A DNA stretch of 64,000 bases, taken from Bacillus sp. FJAT-50079 (GTDB taxonomy: Bacteria > Bacillota > Bacilli > Bacillales > Bacillaceae_C). The notes under the pieces were generated by a model. The model was not told the origin of the DNA, did no database searches, and was given only the letters and a program-made list of their open reading frames with translations. Below, in pieces: positions 15,917-25,262 of this stretch. Location of the stretch: assembly GCF_018343515.1 (NCBI RefSeq), contig NZ_JAGYPD010000005.1, positions 266,918 to 330,917 of the forward strand. Direction: 5' to 3'. The position numbers and the translations under genes are program-made. The first letter of the stretch is position 1; the number at the start of each line of letters is the position of its first letter.

Positions 15917-18900
15917 ATTTCAATCCACGCACTCATGTAGAGTGCGACCGAGTTTGACGGGGAGTTTTGGATTTTTATTGATATTTCAATCCACGCACTC
16001 ATGTAGAGTGCGACAATGGCTCCGATTGCGTCCTCTTGAAACGCCTTTACATTTCAATCCACGCACTCATGTAGAGTGCGACACATTTGGAAGCGTCTGT
16101 TCATGATTTGAAAGAAATTTCAATCCACGCACTCATGTAGAGTGCGACGCCATGGGACATTATGAGTAAACCCCCTCTGTCGATATTTCAATCCACGCAC
16201 TCATGTAGAGTGCGACTACAACTCTAAACTTATGATGTTTTTCCTTGTGCATTTCAATCCACGCACTCATGTAGAGTGCGACGGTTGAACGTGTTTGATG
16301 TTGTATGGGTCTGGGTATTTCAATCCACGCACTCATGTAGAGTGCGACTGAGCCTTATTTATTTATGGATGCTCGAATACTCATTTCAATCCACGCACTC
16401 ATGTAGAGTGCGACAAATGGAATCGACCGATGCACTTGTTGATTCATTTATTTCAATCCACGCACTCATGTAGAGTGCGACCCATCTTTTAATGTATACA
16501 ATTGAGGCATTGAGAAATTTCAATCCACGCACTCATGTAGAGTGCGACGCCAATGTTTTCATAAGACCACCTAGCGATTAAAATTTCAATCCACGCACTC
16601 ATGTAGAGTGCGACCATCTTTTGCCCAACTCGGGATCAAGCCCCAACATTTCAATCCACGCACTCATGTAGAGTGCGACATCCCAAGCTTTTTCCGCTAC
16701 TTTGTAGTTACCGTATTTCAATCCACGCACTCATGTAGAGTGCGACTTAATCATGTTAGAAAACATGGTAAGCCATTTTCGATTTCAATCCACGCACTCA
16801 TGTAGAGTGCGACCTGTGCGACCCAATAAATAATCAGTAGACACATCGAAATTTCAATCCACGCACTCATGTAGAGTGCGACAGTAAGACAGGCATTATT
16901 TACGAACCATTTTTTCCGATTTCAATCCACGCACTCATGTAGAGTGCGACCGAAGTGCCAGATGTGTTGAAAGCCCTAGAAACTATTTCAATCTACGCAC
17001 TCATGTAGAGTGCGACCTGATGCAGGGTTTCCGGTATTGATCGTCCAAATATTTCAATCCACGCACTCATGTAGAGTGCGACTAAAAAGGGCTTCAAAAG
17101 CAAGTACAGCAAGGAAATTTCAATCCACGCACTCATGTAGAGTGCGACGATGTTTTGCGAAGAGCAAAGGCTATAAAAGGGGATTTCAATCCACGCACTC
17201 ATGTAGAGTGCGACGATAAGGATCAAAATTATAACATATTAGGGAAAAGTATTTCAATCCACGCACTCATGTAGAGTGCGACCTAAAATGCTGCTATCTT
17301 CCATTGCTATTTCCTTATTTCAATCCACGCACTCATGTAGAGTGCGACTCAATGCAATTTAAAACAGAAGATCAAGCCAGAAAATTTCAATCCACGCACT
17401 CATGTAGAGTGCGACGTTATTAAAAATTATTGATAGCTGTCAAAGAGGATTATTTCAATCCACGCACTCATGTAGAGTGCGACCTAATCCATCTAATTTA
17501 TTATTAGTAGTTTTGATAATTTCAATCCACGCACTCATGTAGAGTGCGACGAATTACCACCTGACCCAGTAACCAATCCAGAAATTTCAATCCACGCACT
17601 CATGTAGAGTGCGACTGCCTCATCCTTTCCCCTTACGCGTACCTGAAATATTTCAATCCACGCACTCATGTAGAGTGCGACGGAGCTGTTGATCAAGATC
17701 AATGAAGGATAACATGATTTCAATCCACGCACTCATGTAGAGTGCGACTGGTTAGCAAAAATTAACGGGACTCACCCAAAATGATTTCAATCCACGCACT
17801 CATGTAGAGTGCGACGAAGGAATTGGGATGGATCGAAGCACTCTATATAATTTCAATCCACGCACTCATGTAGAGTGCGACACAGATGCCGGAATGTTTT
17901 CGCCTGTTGCATATTTAATTTCAATCCACGCACTCATGTAGAGTGCGACGCGCCCGCCTTCTTTCTGATTGGTGCGACGGAAAATTTCAATCCACGCACT
18001 CATGTAGAGTGCGACAAAACAGCTCTGAAATCTCAAAAGGATGACATACAAAAATTTCAATCCACGCACTCATGTAGAGTGCGACGTTCTTGAATAGCCT
18101 TTGTGTTAAGACTGTTATGCATTTCAATCCACGCACTCATGTAGAGTGCGACAAAACCACCTATTCAGGTTGCGCGCGAAGCCATAGATTTCAATCCACG
18201 CACTCATGTAGAGTGCGACATTTACTCGAACTGTTACAAACAATAAAGTCATTAATTTCAATCCACGCACTCATGTAGAGTGCGACTTGTTTGCTTCTAA
18301 GTCTTACTAGGTCTCCGAAATTTCAATCCACGCACTCATGTAGAGTGCGACTCCACGGTAGGAGCGCCAATCTGTCGAATAGCCTTATTTCAATCCACGC
18401 ACTCATGTAGAGTGCGACGTACTTCGTTTTTCGTTTCTCCTTACGTTTGATACATTTCAATCCACGCACTCATGTAGAGTGCGACGCTATAAGATGATCA
18501 ATGCTCGTGCTGAAACTCTTACCATTTCAATCCACGCACTCATGTAGAGTGCGACGGAGCTGTTGACCAAAATCAATGAGGGATAACATGATTTCAATCC
18601 ACGCACTCATGTAGAGTGCGACAGAGGATAGGGATTTCTTAAAGAAGCTTTGCGATATTTCAATCCACGCACTCATGTAGAGTGCGACGACAAGATGGAT
18701 AAGCAGGAGGGGTAGCATGAAGATTTCAATCCACGCACTCATGTAGAGTGCGACATCATTTTAACCATTTATCAAAATACACGACTTTTATTTCAATCCA
18801 CGCACTCATGTAGAGTGCGACTCAAACAAAACAAATATGATACCTTAATTACTACATTTCAATCCACGCACTCATGTAGAGTGCGACAGCCGCACCGCCA

Positions 18901-19552
18901 ATATTGTTTTCAATTGCTTTTAGATTTCAATCCACGCACTCATGTAGAGTGCGACACCTACTAACAATCGTCTTGAAAGGACTAAAACAATTTCAATCCA
19001 CGCACTCATGTAGAGTGCGACAATTTTTCGTCCAGGTAAACTCGAATATTTATTTATTTCAATCCACGCACTCATGTAGAGTGCGACTTACGTTCACCTT
19101 CTTCTTTGATTGAATCCACATATTTCAATCCACGCACTCATGTAGAGTGCGACGGACAGGTATTGCGTGGGGTAGTAATACCCACGCAATTTCAATCCAC
19201 GCACTCATGTAGAGTGCGACCAATCAATTCTTAAAGGGATGTTTCAAATTGAGGAATTTCAATCCACGCACTCATGTAGAGTGCGACCGATTAATGAGAA
19301 TGGTCAGCTTTATTGGACTTTTATTTCAATCCACGCACTCATGTAGAGTGCGACATCGTAAATCGTTTATCCAGGATTCACAGTTGAGATTTCAATCCAC
19401 GCACTCATGTAGAGTGCGACGTTTAAGCTATCTCTGTTAAATAACAACCATAAATTTCAATCCACGCACTCATGTAGAGTGCGACGGCAACAAGTGGTCG
19501 TTGCTGATCAATTCGAGATTATTTCAATCCACGCACTCATGTAGAGTGCGAC
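15917..19552 (-). CRISPR. Type I-C CRISPR array, 55 full repeats
   Basis: I count 55 copies of a 32-base repeat that in transcript sense begins GTCGCACTC, has the hairpin GCACTC-TACAT-GAGTGC and ends GTGGATTGAAAT, the usual subtype I-C form. They are separated by 54 spacers, mostly 33-36 bases; with the degenerate end repeat there are 55 spacers. All copies look identical except the one at 16985-17016 (one C-to-T change). First and last intact repeats are 15917-15948 and 19521-19552. The leader and cas2 are on the right, so it is transcribed leftward and new spacers enter at about 19552. Two spacers (17682-17716 and 18556-18590) are near copies with three differences. Confidence 0.98.
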
Positions 19553-19720
19553 TGCGAAATTGTATTAAATAAGGACTATTTCACTAATTTTTTAGTAATA
19601 ATGATCCATTTAATACATTTTTACCTTCATTCACATTCTGATATTATCCAAAAACAGGCTATTTTACAACTTTTCGTGGTGCGGATCTCCTAGGGATTTT
19701 ATGTGAGCTTCGGGTCCGCA
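19553..19720 (-). promoter_or_regulatory. CRISPR leader
   Basis: This 168-base AT-rich noncoding stretch lies between cas2 and the first repeat. On the minus strand it opens with an inverted repeat, GTGCGGA (ending in the cas2 stop codon, 19715-19721) and TCCGCAC (19679-19685), then has a possible promoter TTGTAA-17-TAATAT before the array. Leaders of this position and composition carry the array promoter and integration signals. The promoter hexamers match consensus only 4 of 6 each. Confidence 0.75.
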
Positions 19721-20011
19721 CTAAAAAATTAATGGTTCTTCTACATCTATTGTTTGTTTTGCTCCTAAATGTTTGACTTTAAATTTATAGTTATTTCCTA
19801 GTTTATAAAATCTTAAACTATCAACTTTTGGATCAATTAATTGTTCTAATTCAATTTCTAACTTTTTAAGTTGAGTGGCATCAAGAACACATTCGAAAAC
19901 AGAGTTTTGTACACGTATACCAAAATCTTCGCATTTCTTCGCCACTTTCCTCAACCTTCTCTTACCGCCAATTGATGTTGTGCTTACATCGTACGTAATC
20001 AAGACTAAAAT
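19721..20011 (-). CDS. cas2: CRISPR-associated endoribonuclease-fold integrase subunit Cas2
   Basis: A 96-residue ferredoxin-fold protein that dimerises with Cas1 to insert new spacers. ITYDVSTTSIGGKRRLRKVAK, RVQNSVFECVLD and LRFYKLGNNY are typical of I-C Cas2, including the strand-1 Asp of YDV. If translation began at the first ATG/GTG/TTG available (TTG, 20002) the first strand would lose three residues; the frame immediately upstream reads (ATT)-L-V-L-I-T-Y-D, restoring the usual MLVLITYDV start with AGGTGA six bases before ATT at 20011 and an exact 96-residue length. I therefore propose an ATT start. It follows cas1 by ten bases. Confidence 0.93.
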   Translation of the reverse strand: MLVLITYDVSTTSIGGKRRLRKVAKKCEDFGIRVQNSVFECVLDATQLKKLEIELEQLIDPKVDSLRFYKLGNNYKFKVKHLGAKQTIDVEEPLIF

Positions 20012-20021
20012 GATTGATCAC

Positions 20022-21053
20022 CTACTTCCATAAAAATGGTGGGTATGCTTCAAGATCACCTCTTAGAAAACGGGCTAGTAATAAAGCTTGCGCATGTGGA
20101 ACAAGTCCCCATGGAATCTTCTCCTTTAAATACGGATGTGTAATCTTTTCTTCTTTTTTCTTTTGCCACAGTTGTAATATTTCTCTTCTTGCTTCATCAG
20201 TCATGAGAACTGCTCCACTTTCTTTTTTATAAAAATCTGACGATTGCACTTGTTTTTTATTAATCATAGATATGACAAATCTGTCTGCATACACACTTCT
20301 TAACTCTTCCATCATATCGAGAGCAAGCGACATTCGGCCTGGCCGATCTCGATGCAGAAAACCAACATATGCATCTAATCCAACAGTTTCCAAGGCCGCT
20401 CCAACATCCGATGCAAGTAATGTATAAACAAACGACAGGAGTGCATTGACATTGTCAAGTGGCGGTCTACGATTTCTCCCTTTAAAGAAGAAATCCCCTT
20501 TTTGCTGTAAAATCATTTCATCCATTAAGGAAAAGTAGGCACTGGCTGCGTTTCCTTCAATTCCACGCAATACTTCTAAGTCATCAACTGCCACTAATTG
20601 TTGGATGGACTCTGTTAAATAAGCGGACATCTTTTTAAATTTGTCAACATCAATTCGTAAAGCATGTTCCCGTGTCATTCTTTCTAAAATCCATTTGGAA
20701 TTATAAAGTTTACCAATCAAGAAGTTTCTTGCAATTTTTGCACTTTCTTTTTCATCATCTGATATTCGATATTGCGTTTTCCGTAACACAACATTCCCTT
20801 TAGACGGACCAATTATTCGTGCACGGAGTTTACCACTGCTTGTTAAAAACGTAATTGCGATATCTCTTTCTACACAGGCCGCCATCAATGCTGGGCTAGC
20901 TCCTTGACGTCCAAATGTGCAAATGGCCTCCAAATTATGAAGCGGCACTCGTCCAATTGCTTCGTCCTCTTTTATAATTGCAATATTTTCACCTTTCAAT
21001 GCAAGATATGCGTCTGGTATTGTGATGTATAGTGTATTCAATAACTTTCTCAT
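20022..21053 (-). CDS. cas1: CRISPR integrase Cas1 (subtype I-C)
   Basis: A 343-residue metal-dependent integrase that, with Cas2, joins protospacers to the leader-proximal repeat. The N-terminal beta domain (about 1-80) is followed by the helical catalytic domain, with the conserved Glu in RGIEGNAASAYF, the His in GFLHRDRPGRMSLALD and the following acidic residues (LDMMEELR). The gene overlaps the cas4 stop by four bases (ATGA), showing translational coupling. Confidence 0.96.
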   Translation of the reverse strand: MRKLLNTLYITIPDAYLALKGENIAIIKEDEAIGRVPLHNLEAICTFGRQGASPALMAACVERDIAITFLTSSGKLRARIIGPSKGNVVLRKTQYRISDDEKESAKIARNFLIGKLYNSKWILERMTREHALRIDVDKFKKMSAYLTESIQQLVAVDDLEVLRGIEGNAASAYFSLMDEMILQQKGDFFFKGRNRRPPLDNVNALLSFVYTLLASDVGAALETVGLDAYVGFLHRDRPGRMSLALDMMEELRSVYADRFVISMINKKQVQSSDFYKKESGAVLMTDEARREILQLWQKKKEEKITHPYLKEKIPWGLVPHAQALLLARFLRGDLEAYPPFLWK

Positions 21054-21709
21054 TCAGCCAGCATCCTTTTCATATAACTTGCAACCGATTCTTTCGTTAA
21101 CAATTCTGGTAAACAAATATGACGCAATGAACAGTTCTTACAATGTTTACCCGTTTTTACACGGGGCGTGTACCGCCTTTCATAATATTGATGCATGCGC
21201 TCAGCGGTTCTTCTAACTTGTTTTTTTAATTCTTCTGTAATCTCGACCTCAACTCGACGTCTCATTTCATGATAAAACAAGTCCCCCCGTGAAATTGAAC
21301 AACATAACATCTCTTCTAAACAGATTGCTTGCGCGACAAGTTGTAATATATCTGATTGATCATTTTTTGGTTTACCTCTTTTATATTCAACCGGAATAGG
21401 AGAATAGGTTCCCACTTCATTTTGTAATGTGATCCCATTTTCATCTTTGTGAAATTCAACGACATCACATATTCCCGTTAAGCCCAATGTTGAAGAATGA
21501 ACAGGTAAGCCACGTACATATAATACATCCTTACGTTTTTCTCTTATAAAGGGATCATCTGCTTTATCATGCAGATGACTCCCTTCAACCGTTAGAACAT
21601 TTTCTTCCCATTCTTGTTCAATATGAATTAATGCCCATTGCCTTTCACAAAAATGGAAATGCTGAATACCAGAGAGCATAAGAAACTCTGAAGCATCATA
21701 GCCCTTCAT
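21050..21709 (-). CDS. cas4: CRISPR-associated exonuclease Cas4
   Basis: A 219-residue RecB-family nuclease that trims prespacers and helps select the PAM in I-C adaptation. Fe-S cluster cysteines are visible: one near the N-terminus (HFHFCERQW) and three near the C-terminus (KHCKNCSLRHIC). The nuclease motifs are GICDVVE, PVEYKRGK and QLVAQAICLEE. It overlaps cas7 by 14 bases and cas1 by four. Confidence 0.95.
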   Translation of the reverse strand: MKGYDASEFLMLSGIQHFHFCERQWALIHIEQEWEENVLTVEGSHLHDKADDPFIREKRKDVLYVRGLPVHSSTLGLTGICDVVEFHKDENGITLQNEVGTYSPIPVEYKRGKPKNDQSDILQLVAQAICLEEMLCCSISRGDLFYHEMRRRVEVEITEELKKQVRRTAERMHQYYERRYTPRVKTGKHCKNCSLRHICLPELLTKESVASYMKRMLAE

Positions 21710-22574
21710 ATTCTTTCACAGCTAGGCCCTCGAGCCTATCTACTGTAATGTTATAGTCTTCTATCGACTTTGGCAGAATCGTATCGTCCTTTAATTGAAT
21801 TTTAACGGAACGATGTACTTTTGCTGAAGAATACTGTCCAAGCTTGGAGTTATGCTCCCACCAAAAGACTTTATTGACTTCCATGCTTCCATCTGGTCGA
21901 GCTGATGATGAATCATTCGCAAACATAGTAATCAACGCTTGTTTAAGTTTTTCAGCATCGCCTTCTGAAAACCCTGTTCTTTCCGCCAATTGTGGGTTGA
22001 TGCTTCCATAAAATACATATACGCCAAAATCAACTCGATGCTTCATGCCCATTGTATCAGATGTTTTTTGACTTGGGTCCTTGGCATTCGTTGTAGAGTT
22101 TACACTTTTCGTAATTTGCATGCTTGTTATATCAACAGGATGGATACTTGTTGCAGTATGAATTGAGACAGGTCCGCGAACCCCTACTGAAACATCTGTC
22201 CCTTTGAATGCAAATACTTGTCCAAATGCACGGACATCGTACCATTCTTTGCTCGCGAACGTCTCCACTAATTCTTCTTTATTTGGCTCTTTATTTTTCT
22301 TAGTAAAGTATGGCGCAACTTCTTCATTCCCCTCCACTCTTGCCAAAATGCTTCGGTATCCATCGCTTCGGCGTTCATCAGATTGAACCAATATCGACTC
22401 GCCTTCGTCTTGTAATCTATTACGAAGTTTTCGTTTAATCGCCACATCCGATACTTCCCCATGCCCATCATAGTCTTGCCGCGGACGATTCCCATTCAAT
22501 GGGTCACCGTTTGGATTTGCCTTATCAACCGTAAATACAACAGCAAAATCAACTTTATTTTGAATTGTCGTCAT
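21696..22574 (-). CDS. cas7: Cascade backbone subunit Cas7 (Csd2)
   Basis: A 292-residue RAMP-type protein that forms the helical filament along the crRNA in the I-C Cascade. Features include the opening VDFAVVFTVDKANPNGDPL, the NRPRQDYDG loop and GMKHRVDFGVYVFYGSI. The ATG at 22574 follows AGGAG by seven bases, and the frame extends upstream (22607) without a ribosome site. It overlaps the cas8c/cas11c stop by 20 bases. Confidence 0.95.
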   Translation of the reverse strand: MTTIQNKVDFAVVFTVDKANPNGDPLNGNRPRQDYDGHGEVSDVAIKRKLRNRLQDEGESILVQSDERRSDGYRSILARVEGNEEVAPYFTKKNKEPNKEELVETFASKEWYDVRAFGQVFAFKGTDVSVGVRGPVSIHTATSIHPVDITSMQITKSVNSTTNAKDPSQKTSDTMGMKHRVDFGVYVFYGSINPQLAERTGFSEGDAEKLKQALITMFANDSSSARPDGSMEVNKVFWWEHNSKLGQYSSAKVHRSVKIQLKDDTILPKSIEDYNITVDRLEGLAVKEYEGL

Positions 22575-22944
22575 TTGAATTCTCCTCTTTCCGTTCGTTT
22601 TTTGCATATAAGGCGTTTACTTGGCTACTATATCCAAGTAAAAATTTTGGTCCCAGTGCATCATTATTCATATCTTTTTCCATAATGCTGTCTTCAATGT
22701 CCCGAATTAGTTTGTTATAGTAACTCATTTTTTGCCCTTGCCGTACTTGATAAGGATGAAGCTGTTTACGAATCGTCATCCAAGTACGTGCCGGGTGTTG
22801 GGAAAATGCATTGAAATATCGCATTGCATTTGTCGCTCGGTCATCTTGTCGGCGTTTTAATTCATTACGTTCTAAGACTTCTGCTACGCCGAGCAAGCGT
22901 CCAAACAAATAATCTCGATTTTGATTTTCTAGATCCAATGCCAT
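22555..22944 (-). CDS. cas11c: Cascade small subunit Cas11c, internal translation product of cas8c
   Basis: An in-frame ATG at 22944 within cas8c is preceded, eight bases upstream, by a full AAAGGAGG (22953-22960 on the plus strand as its complement). It would give a 129-residue helical protein beginning [18 protein letters not shown] and ending at the cas8c stop. Subtype I-C complexes are known to need a small subunit made from just such an internal start. The strength of this ribosome site, inside a coding region, supports real use here. Not shown experimentally. Confidence 0.82.
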   Translation of the reverse strand: MALDLENQNRDYLFGRLLGVAEVLERNELKRRQDDRATNAMRYFNAFSQHPARTWMTIRKQLHPYQVRQGQKMSYYNKLIRDIEDSIMEKDMNNDALGPKFLLGYSSQVNALYAKNERKEENSNDDNSK

Positions 22945-24522
22945 GCCTATTTCCTCCTTTTCGAATTGTTTTCTAATCAGTGCACAAGCAATATTCAATG
23001 TACGTTGCCATTCACCTAATTGATTTGATAAATCCTTTTTAAAACTCATTGGATTTTTCACGCGATTATAGATCGTTCTTATAATATCTTTTGGGATAGC
23101 TGCCCGATCGACAATACATGGAAGCAAGCGTGTATATAGCTCTTTCTTTATTTTTTCATCTGCACGTTCACCATATACCGCTTCAACAATATGATAGGTG
23201 GAAGGTGTTCCTATATATCTGCTCATCTTCTTACTAGCATCATCATAATAGTTTTGTTGCCATTTACATGTATCATGCCAATGAGATAATTGATCAAAAA
23301 ATAGCTCACTATCCAACTCTTGGTAATAAACAATCGATAATCGACCCGTGGTTGCTGCATCGACCGCCATCACAATAATATGTTTGGCACCTTCTGAGTT
23401 AAAATAATGCTTCAACCCTTTAAAAGCCAGTTGGACTTGTTCCGCAATCACCTGATTTGTATAATCTTTTTCAACCTCAGCTACTTCGGCACCGATAATA
23501 AAATTCATCGGATCTTCCTGATATATATCCATCGTACCTTTGAACGGCTGAACGACTGCTGGTTCTTTTACTCCAAATGTAATAAAATGCCGTGAATCAG
23601 ATCTAAAATCTTGGCGTTGAATAAGCCAGCGCAATGCATTATGGGCCTTTTGCGAAACATCGTAGCCAATTTGTACCGCTTGATTCGGTGTATTAAAACG
23701 ACCGCGGTATGTAAATCCCGTATCATCGTTGGAAGAAATCAACTTTGACATATCTCCCGCATTCCGCAAACGTGAACCATGGCGCTCTGTTAAGGGAACT
23801 GCTTGTCCAGTAATGTAACAAATACCCCTCTCGGATTTTTCTTCCATTTTACTTGCAAGATAATCTTGAAATGTTTGATAAAGGCTCTTATCCTCCCAAA
23901 CAACTGGATCGCCCGGATACTGACTTAAAATTGTAAATCGGACAAGCGCTTCACTACTTTGCCCAGTAACAACTTTATAAATATCCGGTTTATCACGACC
24001 ATATTTTTTATCATCTTGGGTTGTCCATTTTTCTATGAGTTTGTTATTTTCATCAACGAATAGTACTTCCGCATTTACAAGATCTTCAATTAATCTACCC
24101 TTTTTTACATAATTATAAATAAGCTCAACCTTCGGATGGGTAACTTCCCCAGTTGCCCAATCTTTCATCTGTTCGATATAATTTGGATAGTTTTTGGCAC
24201 GTTTTTCTTCCCCGCCATACTTTAAATAATCTCCGGCAGCATAAAATAATTTATCATGAAGATAGTGTGCAGCGACTTTAGCACCGGAACGATTCGCCGA
24301 ATCCAATGTGGCCGGTACAATTGTCCGAGCCCTGTCTTTTGGAACAACCGTTGCTTTAAAGAAATGACCCTCATGATCTAAAACGACTTCGATTTGCGCG
24401 CTTTGTGTGACATGCGATATCGGTAATAAGGTAAAGCGTTGACCTTCTCCCCGTTGCTTAAACACTCCAACTTGAAGACTATTATTCTCGTACACGTCAT
24501 ACAACCGCTTCATCCAACTCAT
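22555..24522 (-). CDS. cas8c: Cascade large subunit Cas8c (Csd1)
   Basis: A 655-residue subtype-defining protein that recognises the PAM and helps recruit Cas3. The N-terminal [13 protein letters not shown] and a region with [20 protein letters not shown] match Csd1 proteins. The C-terminal about 130 residues form a separate helical domain that also has its own internal translation start (see cas11c). It overlaps cas5c by four bases (24519-24522) and cas7 by 20. Confidence 0.95.
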   Translation of the reverse strand: MSWMKRLYDVYENNSLQVGVFKQRGEGQRFTLLPISHVTQSAQIEVVLDHEGHFFKATVVPKDRARTIVPATLDSANRSGAKVAAHYLHDKLFYAAGDYLKYGGEEKRAKNYPNYIEQMKDWATGEVTHPKVELIYNYVKKGRLIEDLVNAEVLFVDENNKLIEKWTTQDDKKYGRDKPDIYKVVTGQSSEALVRFTILSQYPGDPVVWEDKSLYQTFQDYLASKMEEKSERGICYITGQAVPLTERHGSRLRNAGDMSKLISSNDDTGFTYRGRFNTPNQAVQIGYDVSQKAHNALRWLIQRQDFRSDSRHFITFGVKEPAVVQPFKGTMDIYQEDPMNFIIGAEVAEVEKDYTNQVIAEQVQLAFKGLKHYFNSEGAKHIIVMAVDAATTGRLSIVYYQELDSELFFDQLSHWHDTCKWQQNYYDDASKKMSRYIGTPSTYHIVEAVYGERADEKIKKELYTRLLPCIVDRAAIPKDIIRTIYNRVKNPMSFKKDLSNQLGEWQRTLNIACALIRKQFEKEEIGMALDLENQNRDYLFGRLLGVAEVLERNELKRRQDDRATNAMRYFNAFSQHPARTWMTIRKQLHPYQVRQGQKMSYYNKLIRDIEDSIMEKDMNNDALGPKFLLGYSSQVNALYAKNERKEENSNDDNSK

Positions 24523-25247
24523 TTTTCCACCTCCTCCGCAAACATTTCAACAAATTCTTCGTCCACCGATTTAACGTTTTCACCAACAGTAAATACTTTC
24601 GCTTCTTGTTTTTTTATCGGTCGTACGATTGGACATTCTTCAGGACGTACAAATTGAATGACGCCATTTTTCATCGTAGGAGTCCAAACCCTTGCTTCTA
24701 AGTCGTCCTTCCCTGTCTCATCTGGGTAATTAAATCCATGAAACATGTGACCAAAATTAATTTCACCATAATCATCATAAAAACCTTTTCCACTTCCGAA
24801 TTCACAAGCTTCCACATATCCTTGACACTCACGACTGCCAAGATAAATATCCCGGCGTCCCCCGCGTTTTACTGAACGTTTCGCAATGTTATGATGTTTA
24901 TGCTCATCACGGTCGAACGCGAGATCTTCACGATGCTCATTAAATTCAAAATGGGCGCGCACTTGATACATTGGTTTTCGCAAATAAGTATAATAAGCAA
25001 GTTCATTGGAAGAATCTTGATATTTTATCGGGCGTAGCCCTTTTACCTCCGTTTGAATGGCATTTATCACCCTTACTTCATCGATGTACCATACGAGGGT
25101 AGGCTTCCAATAAATGGATTCAACAATACCCTTCAATGCCTGGTAAGTTGGGATTTGATATGTAAACTTTTCTCCACCAATTTTAGTAATGGGATCTGTA
25201 AACAGCCCATATTTACCATAAACAATAAATTCAATTTGATTACGCAT
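24519..25247 (-). CDS. cas5: Cas5c (Cas5d), pre-crRNA endoribonuclease and Cascade subunit
   Basis: A 242-residue RAMP protein. In subtype I-C there is no Cas6; Cas5c cuts the repeat at the base of its hairpin, leaving an 11-base handle on the crRNA. The core [16 protein letters not shown] and the basic block [21 protein letters not shown] hold Lys/His residues fit for the active site. The gene lies 15 bases after cas3 and overlaps cas8c by four. Confidence 0.94.
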   Translation of the reverse strand: MRNQIEFIVYGKYGLFTDPITKIGGEKFTYQIPTYQALKGIVESIYWKPTLVWYIDEVRVINAIQTEVKGLRPIKYQDSSNELAYYTYLRKPMYQVRAHFEFNEHREDLAFDRDEHKHHNIAKRSVKRGGRRDIYLGSRECQGYVEACEFGSGKGFYDDYGEINFGHMFHGFNYPDETGKDDLEARVWTPTMKNGVIQFVRPEECPIVRPIKKQEAKVFTVGENVKSVDEEFVEMFAEEVEK

Positions 25248-25262
25248 TGCTTTTCACCTCCT

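Noticed and set aside
15834-19440. Many open frames across the array, with repeated peptides such as FQSTHSCRVR and VALYMSAWIEI
   Set aside because: They are translations of the CRISPR repeats on both strands, with no ribosome sites and no protein family.
19679-19721. Leader inverted repeat as a simple terminator of the cas operon
   Set aside because: No T tract follows it on the minus strand; more likely part of the leader structure.
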